A stretch of DNA of 64,000 nucleotides from Anaerolineales bacterium (GTDB taxonomy: Bacteria; Chloroflexota; Anaerolineae; Anaerolineales; Villigracilaceae), in NCBI GenBank assembly GCA_016932715.1, contig JAFGCG010000001.1, positions 29,427-93,426 on the forward strand, given 5' to 3'. Shown one piece after another: positions 51,320-60,004 of this stretch. A model generated the notes under the pieces. That model made no database searches, was not told the origin of the DNA, and worked only from the letters and a program-made list of their open reading frames with translations. Position numbers and translations under genes: made by a program. How positions within the stretch are numbered: position 1 is the first letter of the stretch; each line of letters begins with the position of its first letter.

Positions 51320-52471
51320 TTAGAATGTGGTTTCCGTGGTGATCACAGTCGTACCATGATCCGGAAGGGACATACGCAGTTCGCTTTGCGCCAGGGAAAC
51401 ATACGGGGTCGTCCAGCGGAAGATCCACTTCGCATCCTCAGGCCTGACATTGATACAACCATGCGAACGCTTCTCCCCAAAGCCGTTGTGCCAGAAGGCG
51501 CCATGGATGGCAATCCCATCGCCGCTGATCATGGTATTCCATGGCACAGCCGGCGTAGAGTAGCCCGTTTGATACGAACCGGCGGTCATGTTCAAAGAGA
51601 CGATCTTCCAGTGCGTCAACAGGTTGCCCACCGGAGTCGCGAGCTTGTCGCTGATCTGCCCGGAAGCATCATATTTCAATCCGCTCGAAATACGGCAAAA
51701 ATAGACCTCGGTATTCCCTTCGTAACAGGATAACGTTTGATAATCCAGGCTGGCAGTGATCTTTTTCTCATTCGGGTCGACGTCGGGACTGATCGGCGCC
51801 ACATCCGCATCGGTCAGCACTTTGAAGCCGGCGCCATCGCCCCAGAAGAACTCGCCATAAGCGCCATAGCCATAGCCATGACCATTCGCATCTTCGTTCC
51901 AGCGGTATTCCGGGAAGCCATTATTTGTACGGATCTGATCGATCCACACGACCTGACCATAATATAACCGCGGCGGGAAGTTGTAAGCGATATGGTCCTG
52001 CAGCCACGGGGAAGCGACCGCGCCTTCATGCGCCAGATTGACGTAGGGAACGGTCACTTCCGCCCAAAAGCCATTCTGCCCGGCCGGCATCTCAGCAATG
52101 GGGGTGTTGGGCAGGTTACGCGTGGGCTGGAGGACAGAAGCATAAATGTAGCCTTGCGGGGTTTCCACATAGCGCTGGTTCGTTAATCCACCGATCACAT
52201 TCCCTACCACCTGACGATTCCACTCCACAAGTGTATCCGCACCCAGTTTGCCAAGGGATGTATTCAGGTTCGGGTCGTTCGTTGGGTGGCTGCGCAGGTC
52301 CACACCTGGATCCACGGTACGTCCAATGATTTCACTCTTTGGGAATTCAGGTAACCGCTTGGGGCTGGATAAATATTCGAAATAGGGCACCCGGTAAGGA
52401 CGGAAAGCCAGCGCTCCCAATCCTATACCGGCGAGTTTGAGAAAGTCACGACGAGAGAGGTTTCGATTCAT
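51320..52471 (-). CDS. Tat-exported L,D-transpeptidase (YkuD)
   Basis: 383 residues. Twin-arginine signal LSRRDFLKLAGIGLGALAF (5-23). SH3-like region (about 50-115), then YkuD domain with HGAFWHNGFGEKRSHGCINVRPEDAKW (catalytic Cys about 338). It cross-links peptidoglycan stem peptides (3-3 links) or tethers proteins. Tat export of a folded L,D-transpeptidase is typical for Chloroflexota. It lies just upstream of ccdA on the same strand. Confidence 0.93.
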   Translation of the reverse strand: MNRNLSRRDFLKLAGIGLGALAFRPYRVPYFEYLSSPKRLPEFPKSEIIGRTVDPGVDLRSHPTNDPNLNTSLGKLGADTLVEWNRQVVGNVIGGLTNQRYVETPQGYIYASVLQPTRNLPNTPIAEMPAGQNGFWAEVTVPYVNLAHEGAVASPWLQDHIAYNFPPRLYYGQVVWIDQIRTNNGFPEYRWNEDANGHGYGYGAYGEFFWGDGAGFKVLTDADVAPISPDVDPNEKKITASLDYQTLSCYEGNTEVYFCRISSGLKYDASGQISDKLATPVGNLLTHWKIVSLNMTAGSYQTGYSTPAVPWNTMISGDGIAIHGAFWHNGFGEKRSHGCINVRPEDAKWIFRWTTPYVSLAQSELRMSLPDHGTTVITTETTF

Positions 52472-52493
52472 TGATCACACCAGGAACATGAAA

Positions 52494-52546
52494 TGTAGTA
52501 ACGGCTTCAGCCGTTCAAGAGCGACTGACGCGAAGCGGCTACTACT
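52494..52546. repeat. Inverted GTAGTAACGGCTTCAGCCG-type element
   Basis: GTAGTAACGGCTTCAGCCGTT on the left and AGCGGCTACTAC on the right form an inverted pair in the gap upstream of the L,D-transpeptidase. The inner GGCT/AGCC can also pair. Short dispersed element, one copy in the window. Confidence 0.5.
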
Positions 52547-52603
52547 TGATGTGCCAAGGATACCTGCAAACAGGAGGCAAGTCAACGCCTCGATAAGAAG
52601 GCT

Positions 52604-53263
52604 TTAATCAACAAAGAATTCTTTCAGCGCACGCAGACACGTGAGGCTTACTTTATGTCCCACTTCATCCTCGCAATAGGTGATCTGCGCGCCAGCCTGC
52701 TCGAGGGCTGCGATCGAAGCCCGGGCGCGCTCGATCGTCACCATTTGATCTTTCGTCCCGTGCACAACAAGAAAAGGCTTCCCCTCCAGGGGACGCTGTG
52801 CAATGAGCTCCTCCATCCCGCCCGGGACAAACCCAGCCAGGATGCCCACTTTTCGGATGCGCTCGGGATAGAGGAACGCCAGCAGGCTGCACATCGCCGC
52901 GCCCTGACTGAAGCCGATTACATCGAACGTGCCCGCCTCCAGCCCAGCCGAGGCGGAGTACTCGTCGACGAGGCGGATCAACGCCTCCGCCGCGGCGCGC
53001 AGCTGATCGAGGCTGAACCGGTCCAGGTGTTCGAATTGAGGCGGGCGCCAGGAGTAGCCGCCCTGCACTGCGGCATGCGGGGCGCGCGGCGCCACGATCC
53101 AATACGACGCCGGCAGGTCGCGCGCAAAGACCCACATCGAGTCTTCGTCGCCGGTGAGCCCGTGAATCAGGAACAGCAGCCGGGGCGAGGGATGTGCCGA
53201 TGCGCGGACACGCAGAGTCCAGTCTTTGAATGAAACCAGGGAGATGTTATTTTGGTCTGGCAC
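52604..53263 (-). CDS. Alpha/beta hydrolase (carboxylesterase/phospholipase-like)
   Basis: 219 residues. FLIHGLTGDEDSMWVFA (oxyanion HG), nucleophile S119 in GFSQGA, acid in HGTKDQMV (about D171) and His in EVGHKVS. Length and order match the YpfH/carboxylesterase-2 family. Cytosolic, no signal peptide. Its start overlaps the end of the 74-residue membrane-protein gene. Confidence 0.9.
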   Translation of the reverse strand: MPDQNNISLVSFKDWTLRVRASAHPSPRLLFLIHGLTGDEDSMWVFARDLPASYWIVAPRAPHAAVQGGYSWRPPQFEHLDRFSLDQLRAAAEALIRLVDEYSASAGLEAGTFDVIGFSQGAAMCSLLAFLYPERIRKVGILAGFVPGGMEELIAQRPLEGKPFLVVHGTKDQMVTIERARASIAALEQAGAQITYCEDEVGHKVSLTCLRALKEFFVD

Positions 53264-53471
53264 GTTTGAGGATCCATTCGATTACGACGAAGAACAGGAG
53301 AATCAGGAGCACCGGGAAGAGAGCCGCCAGCAGACAAGTGAACGCCATGCCCGCCGCGCCCCCGCCATAGATGAGCCAGATCAAGCCCACCCCGATCACA
53401 AAAAGCAGGATGAACGCGCCAAAAGCCAGGCGGACATTGGTTTGCTTCGAATACTCGCGCAGATCCCTCAT
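53247..53471 (-). CDS. Small two-span membrane protein
   Basis: 74 residues: polar N-terminus (1-13), two hydrophobic helices (about 14-35 and 41-66) and a basic tail KRARPK. No named family. It lies between patatin and esterase genes on the same strand, touching the first (1-bp gap) and overlapping the second by 17 bp, so it is very probably translated in this operon. Confidence 0.75.
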   Translation of the reverse strand: MRDLREYSKQTNVRLAFGAFILLFVIGVGLIWLIYGGGAAGMAFTCLLAALFPVLLILLFFVVIEWILKRARPK

Positions 53472-54365
53472 TTAGACACTCCGATGATTATAGACTCCCA
53501 CGGTACGCCGCCAGCGGTTCCGCCATGTAAATAAACCTCGCAATTGAGGCAGGGCTGCATCTACAGCTGCCTCGCCTTTTTTCGCAACCTCACGCACATC
53601 CACGACATCGAGCATATCGATATCATAGACCTGTGGGCGAATGATAACATCAGGACGGTCCACTTCGAGGCGATATTGTGTCATGGCACGCGAGGTGATA
53701 TCCAGTGAGCGTGAAAATACATCCCAGACGGTGTCATAGTGCATTTTACTTAATACGCGGGAGAGGATCATCCCGGCCCAATATCTGTCAAACGGAATGT
53801 TCCAGGCCTGCGTTGGAGCGCCCATGGGCATCGTCAGGACAACAGCCACCACCGGCAGCCTGGGAGCAAGTACGCGAGCCGGCGCCACCGGGACCGGGTC
53901 CAGCACTCCGCCATCCACAAGTTCGAGGTCATCGATATAACGGGCGGGGAAAATTCCGGGGATCGCGATGGTCGCCAGGATGGCATCCACCAGGCGGCCC
54001 CTGGATAAATGGACTTCATTCCCGCTCTTCAAGTCCACCGCAGTCAGGACACAGGGCAGCTTGAGATCGGCGAAGGTGAGGTCGCCGATCTTCTCCTCGA
54101 GCAGGCGGGTGACGCCTGCGACACCGACCAGGGAGGGTCCATCCTCCGGCGCGTGACCAAAGAACCGGGTCTGATCGACGGAGGCGAAAAGCTCCTCGAT
54201 CTCGTCCGGCGAATAGCCCAATGCATAAAATGCGGCGACAAGTCCACCGTAACTTGTCCCGGCAATGGCTTTGACGTGGAAATCTTTCTTTTCAAGCTGG
54301 CGCAGGACGCCAATGTGTGCGTTCCCTTTAGCGCCCCCGCCACCGAGTGCCAATGTAATATCCAT
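53472..54365 (-). CDS. Patatin-like phospholipase family protein
   Basis: 297 residues. Oxyanion motif GGGGAKG (8-14), nucleophile in GTSYG (36-40), catalytic Asp in DGG (about 151-153). RssA/YchK-like, cytosolic or membrane-associated lipid acyl hydrolase. AGGAGG lies about 13 bases before ATG 54365. First gene of patatin - small membrane protein - esterase. Confidence 0.9.
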   Translation of the reverse strand: MDITLALGGGGAKGNAHIGVLRQLEKKDFHVKAIAGTSYGGLVAAFYALGYSPDEIEELFASVDQTRFFGHAPEDGPSLVGVAGVTRLLEEKIGDLTFADLKLPCVLTAVDLKSGNEVHLSRGRLVDAILATIAIPGIFPARYIDDLELVDGGVLDPVPVAPARVLAPRLPVVAVVLTMPMGAPTQAWNIPFDRYWAGMILSRVLSKMHYDTVWDVFSRSLDITSRAMTQYRLEVDRPDVIIRPQVYDIDMLDVVDVREVAKKGEAAVDAALPQLRGLFTWRNRWRRTVGVYNHRSV

Positions 54366-54879
54366 ATAATTTGCTTAACCTCCTGTTATCCTATCCTATA
54401 CTCTAAATGCCTTACTTCAATTCACAAACCTGTAATGTTTCAAAAACTTATGGACTCCAGTCTAAACACACTGCCAAAAAATCCATTCGTATCCTTATGA
54501 CACCCTCACATCGTCTTTCTTACATCGCCATCCCATTCTATATAACGAATTGGGAGGGCATAGTTCGCGAAGTACCCTGCTTCGCAGCCTGCGGACGACG
54601 GACCCATCTCCGGTAATTTTGGTTGCCGGGCTGAAATGGACTGCTTTGACGGTCCACTATACCCGTCTTAACGAATTCCAGCCCTGTTTTGTACTGCAAA
54701 ACTCAGTTACCCTGCGGCGCGCAAACAAATGGAAGATGTCCCTGCCTGGGCTACAGGAGAGACATCTTTCGCGTGCTGCCGTCTTTAATCTTGGGAATAA
54801 CCGGACTTGGTTATAAATAGAATCAAGCCTACGTCAAGCGCTCAAGGAGAATGCCATCGCAGAGCCATAAGAGATTCTA
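54366..54879. other. 514-bp stretch with no supported gene
   Basis: Lower GC than its surroundings. Short open frames exist on both strands but none has a ribosome site plus a natural-looking sequence. It must hold the patatin promoter and the 3' end of the lipoprotein gene transcript. A short GCGAAG/CTTCGC hairpin lies at about 54567-54585. I see no tRNA or known RNA. Confidence 0.5.
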
Positions 54880-55632
54880 TTACTCAGGAGTTGGAGGCTC
54901 GGTGGCTGGAGGCTCAGTGGTTGGAGGTTCGGACGTGTTCGTCGCTGTAGGCTTCGGCGTATTTGTCGGAGCACTCACCTTGATGGATACCGGCAGCACT
55001 GCGCCAAACTGCGTCCCGGCGCCATCCGTCATGCGCCAGGAAGCCGTAAACGTCCCGCTCTTCTTGGGCGCTCGCATCGCCACCGCGAACGTTGTCCACT
55101 TGCCTGGCTCGATCTTCTTGCCAATCCTTACCGATGTGGCTTCACCCAGCTTATCTCCACTTGCAAACACCACTTCATATACGTACAACCAGTCGCAGGT
55201 GCCATTGTTTTCGACCTGCCATTTTTGTGTAAATTTTTGATCCGGAAGTAAGGGACTATCAGGCTCTGTCCAGCTGTTGATCAGCCGAAGATTGTAGCAG
55301 CCAACACCGAGCGAAGAGGCGAGCGGCGTGGGTGTGGGACCCGTGGGAGTCGCAGAGGCAACCGCATAAACAGGCTGCTGGACGAAAACCGTTGCCGGCG
55401 TCAGGATCGTTAGCGCGGTCGAGCTGGGGACGGAGGTCGCTGTCGGTATGGCGGTGTTCGTTGCAGCCGGCGCCAGTGCGGTCTGGGTCTGGAACAGGGC
55501 TGCGACCATCGTCTGCGCATTTGCAGCGATCGTCCCGTCGACATCCGGTGTGCCCTGCCCCGCGCCTGAAGGCGCGCAGGATGCGGACAATATTCCAAGG
55601 AGAAGCAATAGAAGCAATGATCGTCGAGTCAT
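54880..55632 (-). CDS. Lipoprotein with NBR1-Ig-like domain
   Basis: 250 residues. Lipobox LSASC (Cys19). A Thr/Pro/Ala-rich stretch (about 50-105) is followed by an NBR1-like Ig domain (about 115-225) with FTQKWQVENNGTCDWLYVYEVVFASGDKLG, a domain common in Chloroflexota surface proteins. The tail is repetitive (TEPPxTEPP). Extracellular; ligand unknown. Trp residues in the FW-type motif support the call. Confidence 0.85.
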   Translation of the reverse strand: MTRRSLLLLLLLGILSASCAPSGAGQGTPDVDGTIAANAQTMVAALFQTQTALAPAATNTAIPTATSVPSSTALTILTPATVFVQQPVYAVASATPTGPTPTPLASSLGVGCYNLRLINSWTEPDSPLLPDQKFTQKWQVENNGTCDWLYVYEVVFASGDKLGEATSVRIGKKIEPGKWTTFAVAMRAPKKSGTFTASWRMTDGAGTQFGAVLPVSIKVSAPTNTPKPTATNTSEPPTTEPPATEPPTPE

Positions 55633-55853
55633 GATTTACCTCATGTGTGGATTTTAGGCTGATAACCATTCCAGGGATAACTCCGTACCAATAAGGTTCC
55701 CGCACTCTGCGAAAGAAGTATTATAGCCAAGAAATGGACCCTGTTCGAGTCTACTGACCAATCTCTAATCTACGAAAAGCCTGCGAACAGCCGGATGTAC
55801 CGTAATGACTCCTCACACATCGAAAGCGAGGATTCAAGAAAGCACCGTTATGC

Positions 55854-56119
55854 TCTGAAACGGACAAACCGCTTGATTTGTTCCCAGTTCTGGCGCGCAA
55901 AGACAACAGTACGGCTACACGCTCCCGGAAATCGATTCCCCCCTGGCATTCGATCAGATGGATTTCCTTCTGCTGAACAGGAATGAAGTAAAAGTCTTTT
56001 CCCTGACATGCTTCAACCATGAACTTTTACGTTTCCGCAGGCAGGGCGATTTATATCTCACCGATTTACTCCTACAGGGCTATAATGGAACATCACGTTT
56101 TTCATCGTTTCTTCAATGA
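55854..56119 (+). pseudogene. Possible frameshifted gene remnant
   Basis: Two adjacent frames read as natural protein. From 55854 one gives SETDKPLDLFPVLARKDNS; from about 55908 another gives YGYTLPEIDSPLAFDQMDF and continues to TGA at 56117, with hydrophobic-polar alternation to the end (LYLTDLLLQGYNG). A single shift near 55905 would join them. No start codon or ribosome site is found, and the upstream frame closes at 55806-55808. I do not recognise the family. It may be a degraded gene or chance. Confidence 0.3.
56081..56086 (+). promoter_or_regulatory. -10 box for the radical SAM gene
   Basis: TATAAT about 60 bp before ATG 56148; no clear -35 box. Confidence 0.35.
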
Positions 56120-56147
56120 ACATACTTTAGCTCAATGGGAGGGCCCA

Positions 56148-57629
56148 ATGAAAGTGCTTTTGATCTACCCTGAGTTTCCAGATACATTCTGGAGTTTCAA
56201 ACACGCCTTGAAGTTCATACGCAAGCGGGCTTCATCGCCGCCGTTAGGCTTATTGACCGTTGCAGCCATGTTACCTTCCGCCTGGGAAAAACGTCTGGTG
56301 GATTTGAATGTCCAGAAACTAACGGACAAAGACCTGGCCTGGGCTGACGTGGCATTCGTCAGTGCAATGACCGCCCAGCGGAAATCCACCCACCAGGCGA
56401 TTGCCCGCTGTAAAGCTCTTGGGCTGAAGATCGTTGCCGGCGGACCATTGTTTACAACGGAACATGAACAATTCGATCTGGTAGACCATTTCATATTGAA
56501 TGAAGCCGAGTTCACTCTTCCGCCGTTTCTCCGAGACCTTGAGCTGGGCTCCGCCAAACGAGTCTACTCTTCCAGCGAGTTCCCCGATATCCGTCAGACG
56601 CCCGCGCCCCTCTGGGAACTGGTGAATTTCAAACGCTATGCAACCATGTCCATCCAATATTCGCGCGGCTGTCCATTCGACTGTGAATTCTGCAACATCA
56701 CCGCTCTGTTCGGGCACCGGCCACGCGTCAAAACGGCCGATCAGATCGTTCGTGAGCTGGATGGCTTGTACCGGCTCGGCTGGCGCGGGAACGTATTCTT
56801 CGTGGATGACAACCTGATCGGAAACAAGAAACATCTCAAAACCGAGTTGTTACCGGCATTGATCGAGTGGCGTAGAGGCAAATATGGTTTAGGCTTCAGC
56901 ACGGAAGTTTCGATCAACATGGCTGACGACGAGGAATTGATGAAGCTTATGTCGCAAGCCGGTTTCGATACGGTCTTTATCGGTGTGGAAACCCCGGATG
57001 AAGAAAGCCTGATCGAATGCAACAAGATACAGAACCGGCACCGCGACCTGATCGGTGACATCAAACGCATCCAGCAGAGCGGTATGCAGGTCCAGGGCGG
57101 CTTCATCATCGGCTTCGACAGCGATACGCCTTCGATCTTCCAGCGCCAGATCGATTTCATCCAGAAGAGCGGGATCGTCACAGCGATGGTCGGACTGCTG
57201 CAAGCGCCCATTGGCACCCGTCTGTACGAGAGGTTAAAACAGGAGGGCCGCCTGCTGGGCTTCATGTCGGGCGATAACGTCGACGGCACAACGAATATTA
57301 TCCCCAGGATGAATATAGACATATTGCACAAAGGTTATAAGACGGTCATCAACACCTTATATGCGCCCAAAAATTATTACGCGCGCGTCAAGACCTTCCT
57401 GAAGGAATTCAAGCCTCCCAGGCTCAGAGCTCCACTTGATTTCCAATATCTCCTCGCCCTGCCGCGTTCGATCATCCGGCTCGGCATTCTGGACAAAGGC
57501 CGGGTCTATTATTGGAAACTATTCTTCTGGACTCTTTTCCGGAAGCCCAGGCTGTTCCCGATGGCGATCACCTTTGCAATCTATGGCTACCACTTCCGGC
57601 AGATCTGCAGCCTGACGCGTATCTCTTGA
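56148..57629 (+). CDS. B12-binding-type radical SAM protein (DUF4070-like)
   Basis: 493 residues. N-terminal Rossmann-type cobalamin-binding domain (1-145; no DxHxxG is evident, so B12 may bind base-on or not at all), radical SAM core with CPFDCEFC (CxxxCxxC) near residue 185, and a C-terminal DUF4070-like region (about 370-493). It generates a 5-deoxyadenosyl radical; substrate unknown. Related proteins modify hopanoids, lipids or pigments. ATG 56148 has GGGAGGG upstream. No partner gene adjoins. Confidence 0.88.
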   Translation: MKVLLIYPEFPDTFWSFKHALKFIRKRASSPPLGLLTVAAMLPSAWEKRLVDLNVQKLTDKDLAWADVAFVSAMTAQRKSTHQAIARCKALGLKIVAGGPLFTTEHEQFDLVDHFILNEAEFTLPPFLRDLELGSAKRVYSSSEFPDIRQTPAPLWELVNFKRYATMSIQYSRGCPFDCEFCNITALFGHRPRVKTADQIVRELDGLYRLGWRGNVFFVDDNLIGNKKHLKTELLPALIEWRRGKYGLGFSTEVSINMADDEELMKLMSQAGFDTVFIGVETPDEESLIECNKIQNRHRDLIGDIKRIQQSGMQVQGGFIIGFDSDTPSIFQRQIDFIQKSGIVTAMVGLLQAPIGTRLYERLKQEGRLLGFMSGDNVDGTTNIIPRMNIDILHKGYKTVINTLYAPKNYYARVKTFLKEFKPPRLRAPLDFQYLLALPRSIIRLGILDKGRVYYWKLFFWTLFRKPRLFPMAITFAIYGYHFRQICSLTRIS

Positions 57630-57650
57630 ACGGATGTAACACCCACAATA

Positions 57651-57748
57651 CCGTCATTGCGAGCCGCACAGCGATGAAGCAATCTCCTGCAAGATCACCT
57701 GCTCTACAAATGGAGGCGGGATTGCTTCTCGAAGACTCGCAATGACGG
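57651..57748. repeat. Palindromic CCGTCATTGCGAG element, copy 2
   Basis: 98 bp bounded by CCGTCATTGCGAG and CTCGCAATGACGG, with inverted GAAGCAATCTC / GGGATTGCTTC inside. Shorter middle than copy 1 at 37698. Lies 20 bp after the radical SAM gene. Confidence 0.88.
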
Positions 57749-58150
57749 AAAATCATTTCTGAGGCGATCTGTAGGACGACAAGGTGCGATCAATCGAGAG
57801 ATTGAATTTCGGGTTCAACAAAAAAGCTGAAAGAGGCAATCGCCAGGAACAAGAATCGCACATACCTTCGCTTTGTATGAAATGATAGCGCCATGCTGAA
57901 TGGCAGCCGGCGGCTCGAACTATCGCAGTGCAGTGACAAGTAAGCTGTTCGGCATGGATCTCCTGACCCCTGCCAGGCAATTACGCTGCCTGTGCTTCCC
58001 TGGGATGTGCACCGCTCCCCGACTTCCGACTATCGAATCACGAATGCCGAATGGCAATCAATGATATGTAGTGTACACCCTCGCATAATCCTGCAATCAG
58101 GAAGTGTTCCGACATAACAAAACCATTAAATAGACTCGTCTCAATCGGGA
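57749..58150. other. Gene-free stretch before the MFS gene
   Basis: About 400 bp without a credible gene on either strand. It contains a five-unit heptamer array (58021-58055) and the promoter region of the MFS transporter. Nothing else is recognised. Confidence 0.5.
58021..58055. repeat. Five-unit heptamer array
   Basis: GACTTCC, GACTATC, GAATCAC, GAATGCC, GAATGGC in exact 7-bp register. Confidence 0.8.
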
Positions 58151-58151
58151 A

Positions 58152-58157
58152 TATAAT
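58152..58157 (+). promoter_or_regulatory. -10 box ten bases before the MFS gene
   Basis: TATAAT ends 10 bases before ATG 58168 and no Shine-Dalgarno is present. TAGACT 15 bp upstream is a weak -35 candidate. Near-leaderless transcript expected. Confidence 0.4.
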
Positions 58158-58167
58158 CGTCTCCGCT

Positions 58168-59427
58168 ATGCTCACAAAACTCCTTCGTCAAACTGCCATT
58201 CCCAGAGAATACCAATCCAATTTCCTGCATCTTTATTTTGACATTGGCTGGTACGGCGTTCTGAGCGGATCCGCCATCAGCTTCCTCAATATTTACGCCA
58301 CGCGCATCGGCGCGACGGGTTTTCAGATCGGCTTGCTCGGCGCGCTGCCGGCGGCGGTCAATCTCCTGCTGGCTATCCCGGCCGGTCGCTGGCTGCAGGC
58401 ACAGCACACGGGGCGCGCGGTCTTTTGGACGGCCGTTTTCTATCGGGCCGGCTATCTGCCGTTGATCTTCCTGCCTCAGATCCTGGACGAACAGGCACAG
58501 ATCGTCGCCATTCTCCTCATTACGTTCCTGATGGCAATTCCACTCACGCCAGTGGGTGTCGGTTTCAACGCTCTTTTTGCCGAGGCAGTTCCGACCGAGT
58601 ACCGCGCCCATGTCGCAGGCATGCGCAACGTGATGCTCGCGATCACCTTCATGCTCACTTCCCTTTTGAGCGGGTATATCCTGGATAAAGTCTCTTTCCC
58701 GGCTGGCTACCAAATCGTCTTTGCGATCGGGACTCTTGGCGCGGCGATGAGCGCTCTTCATCTGTACTTTGTCAGACCTCTGCCAGCCGATTCGCTGGAG
58801 CCTCACGCTCTGCCTCCGCCGCAAATGGATCCCGCTAAAAAAGCGTTATCGCCCCGGAACCTCTTTTCCAGCCTGCGCACGGACGTCTGGAAGACCCCTT
58901 TCCGAAGTGTCTTATTGGCTTTGTTTGCCTTTCACTTCACACAATATCTGGCAGTTCCCATCTTTCCTCTCTATAACGTACGCGTCCTGCAGCTCAACGA
59001 TGACAATATTGGGATCGGTATGGCTCTCTTCTATCTCACTGTCCTGCTCGGCTCGACACAGATCAGGAAAGTAGCCCAAACATTTGGCAACAAGAACATC
59101 ACAGGCTGGAGCGTCGCGGCGCTCGCCGTCTATCCACTCCTGCTGGCCATTTCAAGCAGCGCAGCCCACTACTATGGCGTCTCCCTGCTCGGCGGGCTGG
59201 TCTTCGCATTCGTTTCGGGGTCGTATGCGAACTACATGCTCGAGCATATCCCCGCGCATGACCGCCCCTCCCATCTGGCCTGGTACACGATCATTCTGAA
59301 CGCCTCGATGCTGATCGGTTCCCTGGGCGGTCCTGTCGTGGCAGGCGTGATCGGGCTGGCGAACGCGCTCATCCTCATTGGCGTTTTACGCCTGCTGGCC
59401 GGAATCTACATCTTGAAATGGGGATAG
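58168..59427 (+). CDS. MFS transporter
   Basis: 419 residues with about 12 hydrophobic helices in two halves (break near 215-250, with a charged loop). Early motifs GATGFQIGLLGALPAAVNLLLAIPAGRW and RAHVAGMRNVMLAI fit the Major Facilitator fold. The substrate cannot be told. It ends about 35 bp before smpB. Confidence 0.88.
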   Translation: MLTKLLRQTAIPREYQSNFLHLYFDIGWYGVLSGSAISFLNIYATRIGATGFQIGLLGALPAAVNLLLAIPAGRWLQAQHTGRAVFWTAVFYRAGYLPLIFLPQILDEQAQIVAILLITFLMAIPLTPVGVGFNALFAEAVPTEYRAHVAGMRNVMLAITFMLTSLLSGYILDKVSFPAGYQIVFAIGTLGAAMSALHLYFVRPLPADSLEPHALPPPQMDPAKKALSPRNLFSSLRTDVWKTPFRSVLLALFAFHFTQYLAVPIFPLYNVRVLQLNDDNIGIGMALFYLTVLLGSTQIRKVAQTFGNKNITGWSVAALAVYPLLLAISSSAAHYYGVSLLGGLVFAFVSGSYANYMLEHIPAHDRPSHLAWYTIILNASMLIGSLGGPVVAGVIGLANALILIGVLRLLAGIYILKWG

Positions 59428-59449
59428 GGGCTTGTTGTACAGAGTGCGG

Positions 59450-59455
59450 TAAAAT
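59450..59455 (+). promoter_or_regulatory. -10 box nine bases before smpB
   Basis: TAAAAT ends 9 bases before ATG 59465; no ribosome site in between. Weak evidence for a near-leaderless smpB transcript; read-through from the MFS gene is also possible. Confidence 0.3.
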
Positions 59456-59464
59456 GAATTCGGT

Positions 59465-59923
59465 ATGGCTGAAAACGTCAAGGTCGTAGCAACCAACCGC
59501 AAGGCTGGTTTCGAATATTTTCTCCTGGAGAGGTTCGAGGCGGGTCTCGTCCTGCAAGGGAGCGAGATCAAATCCATTCGCGCGGGGCAGATGAGCATCC
59601 AGGAATCCTATGTGGATGTCGAGAACGGCGAGCAAGCCTGGCTGGTGGAGGCGCATATCGCGCCCTATGAGCAAGCCAACCGCTTCAACCACGAGCCGCG
59701 CCGAAGACGTCGCTTGCTCCTGCACAAGAAGCAGATCCGTGAACTATGGAATAATGTCCGCATGAAAGGCATGACCATCGTCCCGACGCGCGTCTACCTC
59801 AAGGATGGGCGCGCCAAGATCGAGATCGCTTTGGCAAAAGGCAAGAAGGCGTATGACAAACGCGCCACGATCGCCAAACGGGATGAGGCACGAGACGCGG
59901 AGCGCGAGACGAGAGTCAGGTAG
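59465..59923 (+). CDS. smpB: SsrA-binding protein SmpB
   Basis: 152 residues. Binds tmRNA and delivers it to stalled ribosomes. Motifs are NRKAGFEYFLLERFEAGLVLQGSEIKSIRAG, ESYVDVENGE, RRRRLLLHKKQI, RVYLKDGRAKIEIALAKGKKAYDKR and a basic tail. Full length. The tmRNA gene itself was not found in the window. Confidence 0.96.
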   Translation: MAENVKVVATNRKAGFEYFLLERFEAGLVLQGSEIKSIRAGQMSIQESYVDVENGEQAWLVEAHIAPYEQANRFNHEPRRRRRLLLHKKQIRELWNNVRMKGMTIVPTRVYLKDGRAKIEIALAKGKKAYDKRATIAKRDEARDAERETRVR

Positions 59924-59964
59924 TCTTATCTTCTGACAGTCGTATGGTCGTACACCAAACAAAA

Positions 59965-60004
59965 GACTAGTAGACGAATTGACCAAGGGACGAAACGACT
60001 ATGG
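59965..60004. repeat. Five-unit octamer array ending on a start codon
   Basis: GACTAGTA, GACGAATT, GACCAAGG, GACGAAAC, GACTATGG in exact 8-bp register. The last unit contains the ATG of the gene at 60001. Confidence 0.85.

Noticed and set aside
54550..54816. Open frame of 88 codons in the gap before the lipoprotein gene
   Set aside because: Low-complexity Arg/Ser/Leu composition, no ribosome site, no known family.
55751..56020. Minus-strand 89-codon frame
   Set aside because: It overlaps the more natural-looking plus-strand fragment and has no ribosome site or family.
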